A stretch of 64,000 nt of DNA from Zingiber officinale. Lineage: Eukaryota; Streptophyta; Magnoliopsida; Zingiberales; Zingiberaceae. Made by a program: the position numbers and the translations under genes. The stretch lies in NCBI RefSeq assembly GCF_018446385.1, contig NC_056003.1, positions 21,201,198 to 21,265,197 on the forward strand, given 5' to 3'. Below are positions 12,194-24,300 of the stretch, one piece after another. Positions within the stretch are counted from its first letter, which is position 1, and every line of letters begins with the position of its first letter. The notes under the pieces are model-generated. The model ran no database searches. It had not been told where the DNA came from and was given only the letters and a program-made list of their open reading frames with translations.

Positions 12194-12283
12194 AGTGGGA
12201 GAGGATGGTGGCAGGTTAGGATTGATCGACGGGTTATGAGCTCGCAATTTGGCTAGTGAGTCAGATTGCACATAGGTATTGAG

Positions 12284-12980
12284 CAATTATCCCAATGCTA
12301 CTTTTAATATTGGAAAATTACAAAACCCTCCTCTGAGTCTTGCTATTCAACAACTTTGTCCAATTTTATTAAATAGCATGAGAGATCTAAAGGGAACGAA
12401 TCAAAAATGTACTCAATATTACTAGGATGGTAAATGAGCCAATTTGAGCCCAAAGTCATGGTATTCAAATTTATTTGATAAGACAATTGAATCAAAGTTA
12501 AGTCGAATATAAAGAATTGATCGTTAAAGTTTGACTTTAATCGGTCCGAAAATTGAATCAGACGGAGAGCTAGAATAATATGGTGAAAATATTGATCGAA
12601 TCACTATGGCTCGAAGGAAGGTATGCTGAGTTGTCCATATATGTTGACCAAGTCGTCAGAAGTCTTCTAGTCAATGTCACCTACAGCTAGCGACCGGGTT
12701 ACCCCGATCTCTGGTACCCCGATGCTCGAGGCAAATCCAACGAATATATAATCAATTAAATAATAATAATAGAATAATGAAATAAATATACAGTGAATAC
12801 GGTAACGTACCCTGGCCCAAAGGGCATCCTCTGGTGGATCGGTGAGCTGATCGAAACGCTGCTCAAATTGTCATGACCTAGAAGAGTAGATGACTCTGAG
12901 CTGGATTAAGACATGGATCTGACAACACCTAGTCGAACGTGACTTGGATCTAGAAGACGATATGCAGACCGGGACCTAAC
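12284..12980. other. Intergenic DNA, no gene seen
   Basis: Moderately AT-rich, with no convincing reading frame or repeat structure that I can recognise. It begins where similarity between the two HSK copies ends. Confidence 0.4.
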
Positions 12981-12984
12981 AGTG

Positions 12985-13085
12985 ACACACAAGCCGGGAT
13001 ATGACATCGACACGCAAGCTGGGATATGACAACGGCATGCAGGCCAGGATATGATAATGGCACGTAGGCCAGGATACGGCACAAA
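12985..13085. repeat. Minisatellite, about 25 bp unit, four degenerate copies
   Basis: Repeating core CAAGCYGGGATATGACA / CAGGCCAGGATATGATA with spacing of about 25 bp, preceded by variants of GACACG or GGCATG. Copies diverge at a few positions each. Confidence 0.7.
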
Positions 13086-13175
13086 TAGAGCGACACAGGG
13101 GTTGGAACACAACAGTGACATAGAGTCGGAACCAGGGCGAAGTTGGCGAGTGGACTGCCGAGACATGGATTGCTG

Positions 13176-13290
13176 GCACGTGGAGGCTGTCGACAAGGGA
13201 GGTTGTGGCGTGTGGAGGTTGTCGGCGAAAGAGGCTGCGGAGCATGGAGGCTGCCGGTGAAGGAGGCTGCGGCGCGTGGTGGCTGTAGGC
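13176..13290. repeat. Minisatellite, about 30 bp GC-rich unit
   Basis: Three to four degenerate copies of a unit of the form GTGGAGGCTGTCGRCRAAGG. Open frames on both strands over 12906-13473 follow this repetition and are not taken as genes. Confidence 0.65.
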
Positions 13291-13299
13291 CCCTGCGGT

Positions 13300-14880
13300 G
13301 GCGCTGAAAAGGGGGGAGGAAAGCGATGTTGGGAGCAGCGGCGTGCAAGAGGGAGAACCAGTGTGTGTCGTGGGGCGACGGAGGTAGCGTCGACGTCTGG
13401 AAGCCTGTCCAGCAATGGAGGCGGCTGCTATCGTGAGGCTAGGCGACTAAGGCGATGTTGGCATCTAAGCTAGCGGCAATGGCGACACGAGTCTACCATC
13501 ATTGGCATCTAAGCTAGCGGCATCGGGAGGAAGCTCCCTCGGTGGAGATGGTGACAAGAGGCGGGAAAGGAAGGCAACCGACATCGACGAGGAGAAAGGA
13601 GCATGGGACAGAGCCAACCCTCCCCGTTGGCCCCTGGTGGCGGAACAAAAGCACGAAGAAGAAGTCCCTTCTTTGCTCCTAGCTCCTCTCCCCTTTTAAG
13701 TCTTAAATAGTGTAATGATAAAATTATCCCTCGCTCCCTTTCTAATTCCTCCTCTGTCCTTAAAACATATCCATATTAGACTTAATTTTTTTTACGTTCT
13801 TAATTTAAGTTATTTGATTATTTAAAATTTTTATATTTTAAAATTATTTAGTTAATTAATGAATTTGATTATTGAGTTGATGAATATATTTATCCATTTT
13901 TTAAATTTTCTTTCTTTATTTAAAATTATGAGAGTTTTATGGAGGAACATTATTTAAAAACATGCTGACGAATATTAAACACTTATATTCAAATTTATTT
14001 ATTTAATTTAATAAATTATTTAAATTTATTCATTTAATTAATTTTATTAAATAAATATATATAAGCTCTTACTAAATGAAGACTAAACTGATTCATTTAC
14101 ACACTTACATATTACTATATTAGTGTTTTTCTGCCTCTTAAAAAATAAATTAAAAGGAAAATTTAACATATTTCTTATTTTAAAAATATTGTATTGCAAT
14201 ATTATTATAACATATAAAACATAATTATTTTATGTTAAATTAATTGTTATAATATAAAATAAAATTACTTTAATTTATCAAATTACTATCTATAAATTAC
14301 TATTACATCAGAATACTTTTCTTTATCAGCTTATTAAAATTACTTCTGAATTAATCAAAAACCACGTAAATACTATAATAATACCAAGTAAAAATAATTC
14401 CGATTAAATTTTAAAAAATTCACCAAATTAATATAATAATATTATGCATTATGTTATAACAATAATTAATACAACAATAATATTTTTACACTAAAAATAT
14501 ACCAAACATTATTTTTTATTTTAAAAAATAATGTTTAGGCTAAAAGGATAGTACGCGATTTTTTAAAAGGAAGAGATCAATGTTCGATTTATTAAATAAT
14601 TGTATGGAATAATTAGTATTTTATAAATTTAAAAATAATAAAATTAATTAGTTTTATTTCACACAGCTGTTTGGTAAATAAATTTGATAAGCTACTTTAA
14701 CTAACTGACATATGTATGCTTTAATTTGATTAATACAATAAAACTAATAAAGAAAACATTTTTTATTTTTATACCTAATTTATAAGAATTTTATAAATAA
14801 TAGATAAATCTCCTAAGTTAATGAATTAACAAGCTTAGATATTAGCGATCCTCAATACAGATATCAAATGTACATCACTA
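13300..14880. other. GC-rich then very AT-rich intergenic DNA
   Basis: The GC-rich stretch continues to about 13690 with frames on several strands but no domain. From 13700 to 14870 the sequence is nearly all A and T with short direct repeats. No gene, tRNA or clear element is recognised. Confidence 0.5.
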
Positions 14881-15472
14881 AGCTTTTGCTTCGTGCCATG
14901 GTTGGGAAGATCAATAGAATTAGAAGTGACAATAGAATTAGAAGTGACCATGAAAGCGATGGATACTCGTGAACTTATCATGTCCTATGCTCTTTAGCAT
15001 CGTGCACAACAGCACCTTGGTGCTAGTGGTCATGAGAACTAACACTGCTCCAACCCCAGCATCATGAGCATCTCACAGCTTCGGCCGATCGGCCGACAAG
15101 TGTTTCGAAACAGGGGCCAGTGCAGTTTGGTGATGTTTCAGGAGAGCAGCAGCAAGTACCAGCATCGATGGCATTTTCAAAAAACTTTCACTACTTCACA
15201 GCTTTTGATAAGGTCTTGCCCAAAAAGTGATGAAAAGTCCTATAAGTTGCTCTCGACATATCAGTACCACTTGCTTGCCTGAGATAGGAAGATAGTAATC
15301 CAAAGTTATAAATAATATCCACAATGTTTGTGCCGGTTGGAATTGTCCATCTCCTCCCCACAACCAGATGCCACTAGACAGTGAAGCTTGTCGTCGCTTG
15401 GGATGCCACCTGCTAACTCTTCCGGTTCTAATCGAATTGCAATGAAATGGCAAACGTTTCATGTCAGCTCAC
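14881..15472. other. Intergenic DNA downstream of the DUF632 relic
   Basis: A short doublet (aatagaattagaagtgac twice near 14915-14947) is present. Frames at 15064-15282 (+) and 15196-15462 (-) have no recognisable product. It may include the old 3' UTR of the DUF632 relic. Confidence 0.35.
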
Positions 15473-18400
15473 TCATCTATCCTTCAAAACGTGCTCCTTG
15501 TATACTTTTGCATAACTAGCAGCGAAGTTTTCCATGGCTTCAAAAATGTGTCTGAGGCTTGATTGAAAACTAATCATAGTGGAACCATGATGTGCATGTT
15601 CAGGAACTGATATATCGATCTCACTGGATATCGGCATTAACTTATTCTTATGCTTGACCATTAGTTGCTCATTTTAGCTTGCTATCCATATCTCTTATTA
15701 TCAGACTTTGTTATTAAAGTCATTGCTCGAGGCTGTGCTGTTGCCATAACTTAAAAACAATATGAGCAAAAGCCTTCATTGCACCGACAACATTCCTTTC
15801 CGATATGACATCTACACTCTTGGACCAGTAGTTGCAGACGACGAAAATAGAAGGTGCACCTAATTTCCCAAGCGGAAAAGGAGCAGCAATGTCATCATCT
15901 GTTTCTTCATAAGCCAATCGTTCAAGGATTTGAGGTAGCTCCTTTGAGCAGTGACCCAATCAGAAAAATGAGCTGCCAAATCAACTGTGGCCATCTCCAG
16001 TCGTTTTATTTCATCCATATGGTCGTTCAGCTTTACTCTGTCGATAATAGAATATAGATTTTTAGCTTCCGATATTGCTTGACATTGAATATGATGGCAT
16101 TTTGACATAACTGAAATGTCAAATTGATGCAAAAGAAATCATCATACATCATAAAACAAGTGAAAAGTAGGTTCACTGAATGATTGAAAGTCCATATATA
16201 GAGATAAAGAAAATAACCAGTAGTTAAACAATCTTGGTTACCTAAATTGAGCCTATACCCTCAGACCACAAATTTAATTAAACAATCTAATCTAATGGTT
16301 TATTTTACCTTCTCTAATCAAAAAATGAAATGAGTACAAAAATTTCAAATTTAGCATTAATGTGGGAGACCTGGTTGTATTATTATGCATTCATTAATGA
16401 TATATCCAAGTAGAGGGGAGTTTCCGGAGTTATTAACCAATTTTTTTGCTTGTAACCTACCATCTGAGCCCTAGGCTTCTTGTCCCTCTCTTTCAACCAC
16501 CACAATCTCAATTGACCAATCGATCCAAGCTAAGCCTCAATCTTCGCCTAGCTCCCTACCTCTCATCCTCTACACTGCACCATACAAGAAAGGCACCAAG
16601 CTCATCCCTTCCTCCATAATCACAAGTAGAGTTTTCTTTAAGCTCCACCTAACCTAGCACCTTCAACTCTATTTTGATTTCCCTCCACCTTCACACCTTT
16701 AGCCCGATTGCATTTTTCTAATTAAAAAAATAGAGATTCCACTATTCATATATAAAAAAATTGAGATCAAGTAAAATGCCAATAAACAAGATCGTAGCAT
16801 ATCTGAATCATATAGAATATGAAGAAATTATTCTATTTCCAAGATGAGCACATGTGCAAGCTCAGAATTAATCACAAATATAAGAACAAGGCATAAATAA
16901 ATAATCGAGAATGGCTTACCCATGGATAAGTTCAATAACTTGCGGATACGACTCTTCATCCCTGACTTGATTGATTTTACTTGAAATTGAGCATACTATC
17001 TGTATGGCTATTTGTATCCTTACAGATAGCTTTCTGATGAACACTTCAACTGACTCCAGCTTTTCAGCCTCTGCACCCATTTTACTTAGTGGATTCAGCT
17101 GCTTACATTTTCTATTGTATAAAACCCTCATCTTTTCCTCGGCCTATATGAAGTTTAAAAAGAATGTAGGTCAGCTACACAATTACACACATCTTTATTG
17201 TTTGAGTACACTATCAAATGCACGAGAAGTTGTCACTATAACAATCAATAAAAGTTCTCTATTTGAAGATGATTTAATATGATGACAAAGTAGGAAAAGC
17301 ACTTCAATATTGTTTTTTTTAACAATGTTATGAAAAGAAGAAAAAAGCCACAGTAGATGTGTAGTCCAGGAACTAAACAATGAATATATTCGAGGCATTT
17401 TTGGTTCGTCTTAAGACCTAGTATGTCAATAATGTAAAAAGAAACCTGCATAGTGCTACAACCATCAGATCAGCTCAAGATCATATGAAATGTAAGAAGC
17501 CATTTAAATGATAAAGAAAGAACGTTAGAGTTATGTGTTATTGATTATTTGATTGTACTTTATCTTCTTTGAGTAAAACTGTAATGAATATGATAGAAGG
17601 AGGAACCATAACGCCAAAAGAAACTTTTTTTGGATTTTTCATTTTTAATGAAATAATTTTGAAAAATAATATACATAAATATATATATTCTAATTCAAAT
17701 ATAAAAAAATAAAAAATAATTTGGTAGATACAAATATGAAATGTTGTTTGGTCATATAGAAGCAATATTTCAGTAGCAAATTCATGATTAAAATAAATAA
17801 ATAAAATCTATTATTTATTTTAAATACCAAAGTATTATTTTTTATTTTTTTGGCGCCACTATCAAATAATTATTAAAAGAAAAAAAACATTTCTAAAAAT
17901 AATCAAATGATTAATACCAACTACAAAAATATAATTTTTTGCAAGACTGACTTTTCTTTATTTACACTACAATTAATTATTAACACCCAATACATATAAC
18001 ATATAAATAAAATAATTATAAAAAATAATTGATAATTTTTCATTGTCAATGTCTTTTTAACTTAAGTTCTAAAAAGAATCAGTAGTGATTCTAAAAAAAA
18101 AATCAGAGAAGTTTCTAAAAGCTCTATGTTTTTGTTTGATAATTATATTGAAGCCGAACTCTTGAGAAATAAAAAGTCACCTTATGGAATGAAGAAATTT
18201 GTTAAAAGATGACTAACATAACCAATTTAATTATGAAATCAAAGAAAAAGGTAAATCCCTTCTTGATTTGCTTGTAGATATGCATTCTGCAAAGATATCA
18301 AAGCAAAAAATAAGACTAATAGAAAACAATAAAAATACTTATACTGACCATGACTTCCTCAAGGAGTTTTAATTCCCAATTGTAAATCTTCTGTAGAGTT

Positions 18401-18911
18401 GATGAAAGTTATCCAGTGCCAATTGCCTCATCTTCCTCAAACACCAAAAGATCATCAATTTTTGAGGTTGAAAGAGGAGACAAACCACAAATCATCCTTG
18501 CAGAAACTGCTTAGAGGGAAAGAAAGTAAAAGAAAAAAGAAAAGACAACTCAGATTTTGCTGGAAATCTTGCACAACGAGCTGAAGAAATACTCAGAAAA
18601 AAAGAATTGCAGCAATAGCTCCACCTTTATATTCAGATTTTTTGTGGTGATAGAAAAATTTTCCCACTTCAAACAGTTTGGCGATCAGCTGTAGCAGATG
18701 TACCATCAGACTGCTTCTTTATCTCATGAATTACTTCGACAATATCCTGATATCTCCTTGAAAATGTGAATCCAACAGCTTTGTTCTGCTCCTTCGTTTC
18801 GGTCACCGCATTCTTATCCGCAACACAAACCCCTGGCTCCAAACTACTGGCTGCATTACGCAATGGCCTTGATTTCTTCTGGTTGAGATCCTCCCCGGCG
18901 CCACCAATCAC
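15473..18911 (-). pseudogene. Truncated, decayed DUF632-family gene (NRG2/REL2 type)
   Basis: Pieces in order on the - strand match the plant DUF632 domain. 18911-18600 has EVIHEIKKQSDG then, in another frame, LFEVGKFFYHHKK. About 18400-18349 has STLQKIYNWELKLLEEVM. 17143-16920 has AEEKMRVLYNRKCKQL to QVRDEESYPQVIELI. 16110-15720 has CHHIQCQAISEAKNL, HFSDWVTAQRSYLKSLNDW and LGAPSIFVVCNYWSKSVD. 15661-15473 has SSLRHIFEAMENFAAS. Splice sites survive (donors after 18349 and 16920, acceptors before 17143 and 16110), so this is not a processed copy. It is broken by frameshifts near 18680 and 15910, an in-frame TAA at 18409-18411, and stop/frame changes at 15662-15722. The N-terminal DUF630 half is absent: homology stops where HSK copy 2 starts. 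Confidence 0.85.
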
Positions 18912-19402
18912 ATTCTTATCTTTTCATGGTATTTATGTATTATACGTGTTTTTATTTCCGTTGCATTTCTTACTCTAGAGTTGGCAAAACAGGTTTAACC
19001 AGCTGAGGTTTTCTAGTAGAGCGAAAATGAAACTTAATGGTCCTTTTAACAAACTAGCAATGGGAATCAATGGCTAACAAATATTTAACAATCAGACCTA
19101 ATAGTCGATGATGATCCATGAACAATCAAAACTACAAACGATGATGACAATTGATGATGATTTAATGTTTGGTGGAGATGAGTGATTAACGATAGCCTAT
19201 CTCCTTGTCAAAACACAAGTGTGCTTCAAGAAAAGGGAAAGAGAAATAACAGAGCTTGCAGTTAAAACAAGTACAAATAGATACAGTAGACATCATCACA
19301 CAAGAAGGCTTGAAGCAAAAAGTTATTTCACCGCCAGATAAACTACAATTCAAAACACTAAATCAAAGTGATAATATGCTAGTAGGAAAATGACAATCTC
19401 AC

Positions 19403-19539
19403 CAGGCTTGTAATACCCTGTTACAACTGCAGCTGATCTTTGCTGGTAAGAATCAAAGGATTGACACTTCTTTATTGCTTGGAACTCATCTCCCGTGTGC
19501 TCAAACCTCCCCGTTAAGCAGAGGCCAACCCTGAACATT
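19403..19539 (-). other. Putative 3' UTR exon of HSK
   Basis: Nine bases after the HSK stop codon the - strand reads AACAG then GTAACT, a strong donor (intron from 19843 down). A pyrimidine-rich acceptor TTTTGCAG ends at 19540, and a second donor (CCTG then GTGAGA) begins at 19402. A further acceptor with a long pyrimidine tract could start an exon at 19223. The 137-base exon contains an open frame with no recognised domain. If the second junction is used, it lies 146 bases after the stop, which in plants can trigger nonsense-mediated decay. Confidence 0.5.
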
Positions 19540-19852
19540 CTGCAAAAGGAACATGGAATTTCGCAGGCTAGGGGTGATTTTTAAAATGGGCTGTAACATC
19601 TAATGATTTTGTCAATGATCTTTAAAGTTTTTTATTTTATCCCATAACAAAGTGAGTAGTTTAGATGATAATTCAGAAAGATAAAATAATGAAACTTACT
19701 GAACTAGAATTGGATTGGATTTACATTCATCCATTCTATATGATTAGCAGAGATGATGTACAGAAAAGCATGCCAATGGAAAATTTGATATGTTGAAATA
19801 ACACTTCAAGTTTATGGATGAGAGAAGTGAAGAGGAAAGTTACCTGTTTGTT

Positions 19853-20980
19853 TTAGGCTGCTTCTGTTCCAATGACCCTTGCCCCAACTCTATCAAGCTT
19901 GGCCACAGTTGCAATGGATTGGAGATTACCCTCCTTGGCGAAAGCCTCCACCATCCTCGACGCGATCTCATTTCCTTTCTCCTCCTCATCGATGACTGCT
20001 ACAGCAGTCGGCCCGGAGCCACTGATGGTGCAACCAAAGGCACCTGCCTCCATTGCTGCCTTCTTCACACTCACCATCCCCGGAATTAGGGGAGCTCTCC
20101 TCGGCTCAACGATTGCATCCGCTGCCATTGCAGATCCGAGAACCCTCACATTGCCTTGCACCACAGCAGCCACCAAGGCTGCGGCTTGACTCGAGTTCCG
20201 GATATGGTCCTTCATTGGGATGTTTGCCGGCAATGCTTCCCTCATCTTCTTGGTGGGCGCCTCGAACTCGGGGCTCACCAGCACGAAAAAGAGATCCCGG
20301 TCATGTGGGAATTCCAGCTGGATGATCTCAAACGGGTCGTAGCTCCGGATCAAGACGAAGCCTCCCAAGATCGAAGGCCCCACATTGTCAGCGTGGTAGC
20401 CACTTACCTTCTTCTCCGACTCGAGCCCGGCGAGAACGAGTTCGTCAGGGGTCAGGCGGCCGCCGAAGAGTTCGCTGACGGCGAGCGCCGCGGCGGCGGC
20501 GGAAGCAGCGCTGGAGCCGAGGCCGCTACCGAGCGGGAGGCCCTTGTGAAGAGACAGGGAGAGGCCGACGGAGCGGACGCCGAGCATGCGCATCGCGGCT
20601 ATACCGGCTATGCCGGCGCAGTTCCATAGCGGGTCACGCCGGAGCTTGGAGGCAGAAGAGGATCCAGAGATCTCGGCGATCGAGAGAGTACCTGGCGCGA
20701 CTGCGGGGTCGACGGAGACGGTGACGGTGTCGCCGAGGCCACCACCGACGGCGCAACCGAGGAAGTCGAAACCGGGGCCGAGGTTGGCTACGGTGGCGGG
20801 AGCGAAGGCCGTGAGAGATCGGAACGCTGGGGAGGGGTCGGTGAGGTTGGAGGCGGTCAAAATCGGGGCTTTAGCACCGGCGTAGCACCGGAGGCGGGAG
20901 AAGTGGGAGAACGGGCGGGTCCGGTTAAGTGGAGTCCTGGTCGGAGGGAAGGTCCTGGTGGGAGTGGCTGCCGTCGCCAT
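19853..20980 (-). CDS. HSK: Homoserine kinase, chloroplast (EC 2.7.1.39)
   Basis: Phosphorylates homoserine with ATP to give O-phosphohomoserine, the branch-point substrate for threonine and methionine synthesis in plastids. It has 375 residues in one exon, like the intronless Arabidopsis gene (about 370). Residues 1 to about 45 are rich in Ser, Thr, Arg and Pro with few acids, as in a plastid transit peptide. GHMP-kinase motifs are complete: PATVANLGPGFD at 61-72, the ATP loop GLPLGSGLGSSAAS at 147-160, and GCTISGSGPT at 316-325. The coding region is GC-rich, which also opens long antisense frames. It is transcribed divergently from CTU1, start codons 333 bp apart. A broken second copy lies at 3871-11994. 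Signs of 3' UTR introns follow the stop. Identification is firm; activity is inferred from intact motifs. Confidence 0.97.
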   Translation of the reverse strand: MATAATPTRTFPPTRTPLNRTRPFSHFSRLRCYAGAKAPILTASNLTDPSPAFRSLTAFAPATVANLGPGFDFLGCAVGGGLGDTVTVSVDPAVAPGTLSIAEISGSSSASKLRRDPLWNCAGIAGIAAMRMLGVRSVGLSLSLHKGLPLGSGLGSSAASAAAAALAVSELFGGRLTPDELVLAGLESEKKVSGYHADNVGPSILGGFVLIRSYDPFEIIQLEFPHDRDLFFVLVSPEFEAPTKKMREALPANIPMKDHIRNSSQAAALVAAVVQGNVRVLGSAMAADAIVEPRRAPLIPGMVSVKKAAMEAGAFGCTISGSGPTAVAVIDEEEKGNEIASRMVEAFAKEGNLQSIATVAKLDRVGARVIGTEAA

Positions 20981-21313
20981 TAGTGGTCGAGGGCGGGAGT
21001 GGGAGAGGATGGTGGCAGGTTAGGGTTGATCGACGGGTTATGCGCTCGCAATTTGGCTAGTGAGTCAGATTGCACGTAGGAATTGTGCCACTAATCAAAC
21101 CTGATATATTATAGCGTGGCCCAAAAATCTTTCGGCACATTTTTAGGTTACGGCCCATAAGCATCAGCATGGTGTTGCCCATCAATACGACGACGTCTCT
21201 CGTCCGCGGCGGAGGCACAACGGCGATCGATACGGCATCCTGTTCGCAGGTTTAGGTGTTGATCTCCCCTCCGCCCAGTCCTCTACCGCAATTTGCGGCA
21301 GGGGTCAGTCTAC
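20981..21313. promoter_or_regulatory. Shared divergent promoter of HSK and CTU1
   Basis: The whole space between the two start codons is 333 bp. Two GGCCCA motifs (site II / TCP-type, common in promoters of housekeeping genes) occur at 21118-21123 and 21152-21157, with a TATA-like stretch (tgatatattata) near 21101-21112. The HSK duplication ends at about 21083, so copy 1 lacks all three. Shared use by both genes is an inference from layout. Confidence 0.6.
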
Positions 21314-24300
21314 ATGGGGGATTCTGACGCCAGCTCCAGGTCGAAGAGAGCAGCCGCGCGTCTCTGCTCCATCTGCAACCAAAGGCAGGCTGCCCTTAAA
21401 CGACCTAAAACTCTGCAGCAGGTACTACTCTTTCCGCTCTCTTTCCTAGGAGGGATTGTTTATGCGTCGGAATTGGAATTCTATTGGATAGGGTGAATGT
21501 TATGGTTGTGATTCACTTTTTTTTGTTCATCTGTTGCAGATTTTTTTAGATAGGACTAGTAAACTTGTAAAGATAATTATTATCGTTAACTTTCGTTAAC
21601 CATGAATTGTTGATCATCTTAAAAATGCAAACTTGCGTAACTTAGTTTGTTAAAAGGGGAGAAGTGATTGACATGGCTTCTACAATGCCTGATTCCTTAA
21701 TGCCAAATCATTATCACTGGACCAACTTTATGGAGCACTGAAACTTAGAAAAAAAATATGAATGTGAATTCATGTTTTCATATGGTTTCAAAGAAGCTGT
21801 TAGCTTTAACAAGCCCGGATCATCTCTTAAACTTGACTCCATAAACACCTAGTGAAGATATGGCAAACAGAAAAGTAGCCCCATGTTCCTATCTGACAAT
21901 ATCATACCATAATCAAAAGGTACAACTGCTCAAGTTTCCAGGCTTAACATATATTTAACCTTTGGATCCATTCTAAAATGTGAGAAATTAGCACTAGTTG
22001 GTGGAGTTGGTACATTTAGAATCAAGTTCAAACCAGCCGGTACACATTTGTTGTCAGGTATCTACACAATTTTAATAATGTAGTTCATGAGGTATCTGTA
22101 CAATTTAATATTGTATTTATAGTGGTAGCTCCACAATACTCAATAACTTTTTTGGAAGATATTTATGAGCACAAAACAAATCCTACTCAATGTGGGATGC
22201 AAGCTACACTAGATGCACTAATCATCCATATTTCCTGATGATCTTGATGTTTTTTCTATGCAATTAAATATATCCTTAAATGTGGAATATGCTAATATTG
22301 TTGATGGCATTGTTGGCGATTGTAGCATAGATGTCGTACTGGACAATTTCTCTTATTGTGAAAAGAAAGGAATCTGTAGCTAACCAATAGCCTTAGATTT
22401 AGATTAAGATTAAGATGAAATTACTATTGTGGATTTTGGATTCCAAATTTCTGTGAAAGGACCTTCACTGATTTGCATTCTGAGGTGGGTTCAAATTAAA
22501 GCTTCAATGACATGATGGGGATGATCTAGAAATTGGGAAATACTTCTTCCTTTGAGGCCTATATTTCGAACACAAACTAATTGCAATTTCCTAGTAGCAA
22601 GTTTGAATGTTACATATGTAAAATGGCATACACTCGTAGAATATTTCATTTTGTTTTTTGTAGATTTGTAAGGAATGCTTCTACATTGTTTTTGAAGACG
22701 AGATACATAAAGTTATTATGGATAACAACCTATTTAGACGTGGTGAGCGTGTTGCAGTTGCAGCTTCTGGAGGAAAAGGTGAATGACAAGTTCTTACAAG
22801 TATCAAATGCCGAGTCATATTTATTCTTTTCCCCTTTAACAAAAAATGTGTTTGTATATACAAGGTGAAGCTTCTCTATTAACACAGTGCTTCTATAGGA
22901 GTTTACTGGAAACTTTTACTGTCATGTTCCAAGATTAAATAATTTCAGTTCCCAGCTAATTAGAATTACCTCAGTTCAAAGATGGATCTTTTTTCTAATT
23001 TTCTCTCACACAAACGACAAATTTCTTCTATGCAGATTCAACTGTTCTTGCATATGTTATGTCACAGTTGAATCGCCGACACAACTATGGATTAGATCTC
23101 TTCCTTTTATCTGTTGATGAAGGCATTACAGGTTACAGAGATGATTCACTTGAAACAGTTAAAAGAAATGAAATTGAGGTATTAACTTTAGTTAAACTGC
23201 TACTTTCTAAGGCTATGGTATAATTACCATGTTATGAATTCTTCTTTTATTAATTGAATTTTGTTACTTCTTGATTTTTTTTTTTGTGGTGGTTCTGTTA
23301 TAATCTAGGTTATTATCATTTCATATTACATTTTTTTATTTATTTTGCAGTGCATAAGTTATTTGTAACTGTGAGATACTATTGATTTAATAATGGTTGT
23401 CAAAGTTGGCCGCCTTATATGGATACAGATTGCCCCAGCTGGATAGGTACATGCATAAATAGTTCCAATTTTTCTCATAAAATTGAACATCTCAATAAGA
23501 TTGTGGAGAAGTTTGAAAAACTAGACTTTCTAAAACTAGCTAGAAATGAGCTATATTTTTTTAGAAAATTGATCAAATCAATTGAAATTTTTTCAACTAG
23601 AGAGTGTAAGTGGATTGAATTTTTTAAAACTGGGCTGATGTTAGAAATTCAATTGACCTAGTCCCATTGAAACCTAGCGAAGTCACACAAGGACCAAAAA
23701 TTTTTGTGTTACTCGCTTGAATTGCTTAGCTATGAGTCTTATCTAGATCATTTATTCACTCATTCAACCTTGCCGCTATCGTGGTTGTCAAACTCAGCCA
23801 ATTGTGATACAGATTGGCCAAGTTGTATCGTAAGTGATAAGAGCTGATCCAATTCTGGCTGATGACTCAGAAGTGTGTTAGGGGTTTGCTGAGACACTAT
23901 AGATGCAATGGGAATTGATATACATCTCATTTTAACTGATCAAATCAAGAAAAATGGAGAGGGATCAGTGATTTTCTCAAAATTGATTGATTTCTGCTGA
24001 ATTATTATTCTGGACCAACCAGAAAGAAGGCATGGAAGAAAAGCAAATGCACTGGAAGAATGAAGCTCTTCCATTGGTTGCAAATGCCACTGCTAAGATA
24101 TCCACATCGCATCTCATGCTAGAGCCACCTGAGGGAGTGTCCAACTGACATGATGTCACGAGTTCACTTTCATGAGGAAGAGAAAATTGGGCTATGGGAT
24201 AGTTGGAAGCAAAGGACAAGATTGAGCTTTATGGCTTTGAGAGAAGAGAACGAGGAATGTGAATCCAAGCTCACAAGAGGATGGCTTCATTCATGAGCAC

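Larger units (their letters stand above)
2918..12283. repeat. Duplicated HSK segment, copy 1 (decayed, interrupted)
   Basis: Without the 4047-11028 and 12022-12193 insertions, this segment aligns end to end with 18917-21083 in the same orientation. The shared left edge starts at the ttttcatggtatttatg motif next to the WOX 3' flank. The shared right edge ends about 290 bp upstream of the pseudogene start codon (about 115 bp once the insertion is removed). Differences are mostly C-to-T and G-to-A. It is a direct duplication separated by the DUF632 relic. Confidence 0.9.
18917..21083. repeat. Duplicated HSK segment, copy 2 (intact gene)
   Basis: Direct repeat of 2918-12283 after removing two insertions from that copy. 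Its left edge cuts the DUF632 relic, which implies that this is the derived insertion site or that a deletion occurred here. Its right edge lies about 100 bp upstream of the HSK start codon. Confidence 0.9.

Noticed and set aside
12906-13473. Overlapping frames on both strands in the GC-rich patch
   Set aside because: They come from low-complexity, minisatellite DNA lacking stops; composition is repetitive and no domain is visible.
20053-20885. Long + strand frames opposite homoserine kinase
   Set aside because: They mirror the GC-rich HSK codons on the other strand, have no domain of their own, and recur in the dead copy (11308-12094).
23419-23661. 80-codon frame in CTU1 intron 3
   Set aside because: Lies within an intron, no domain, AT-rich chance frame.
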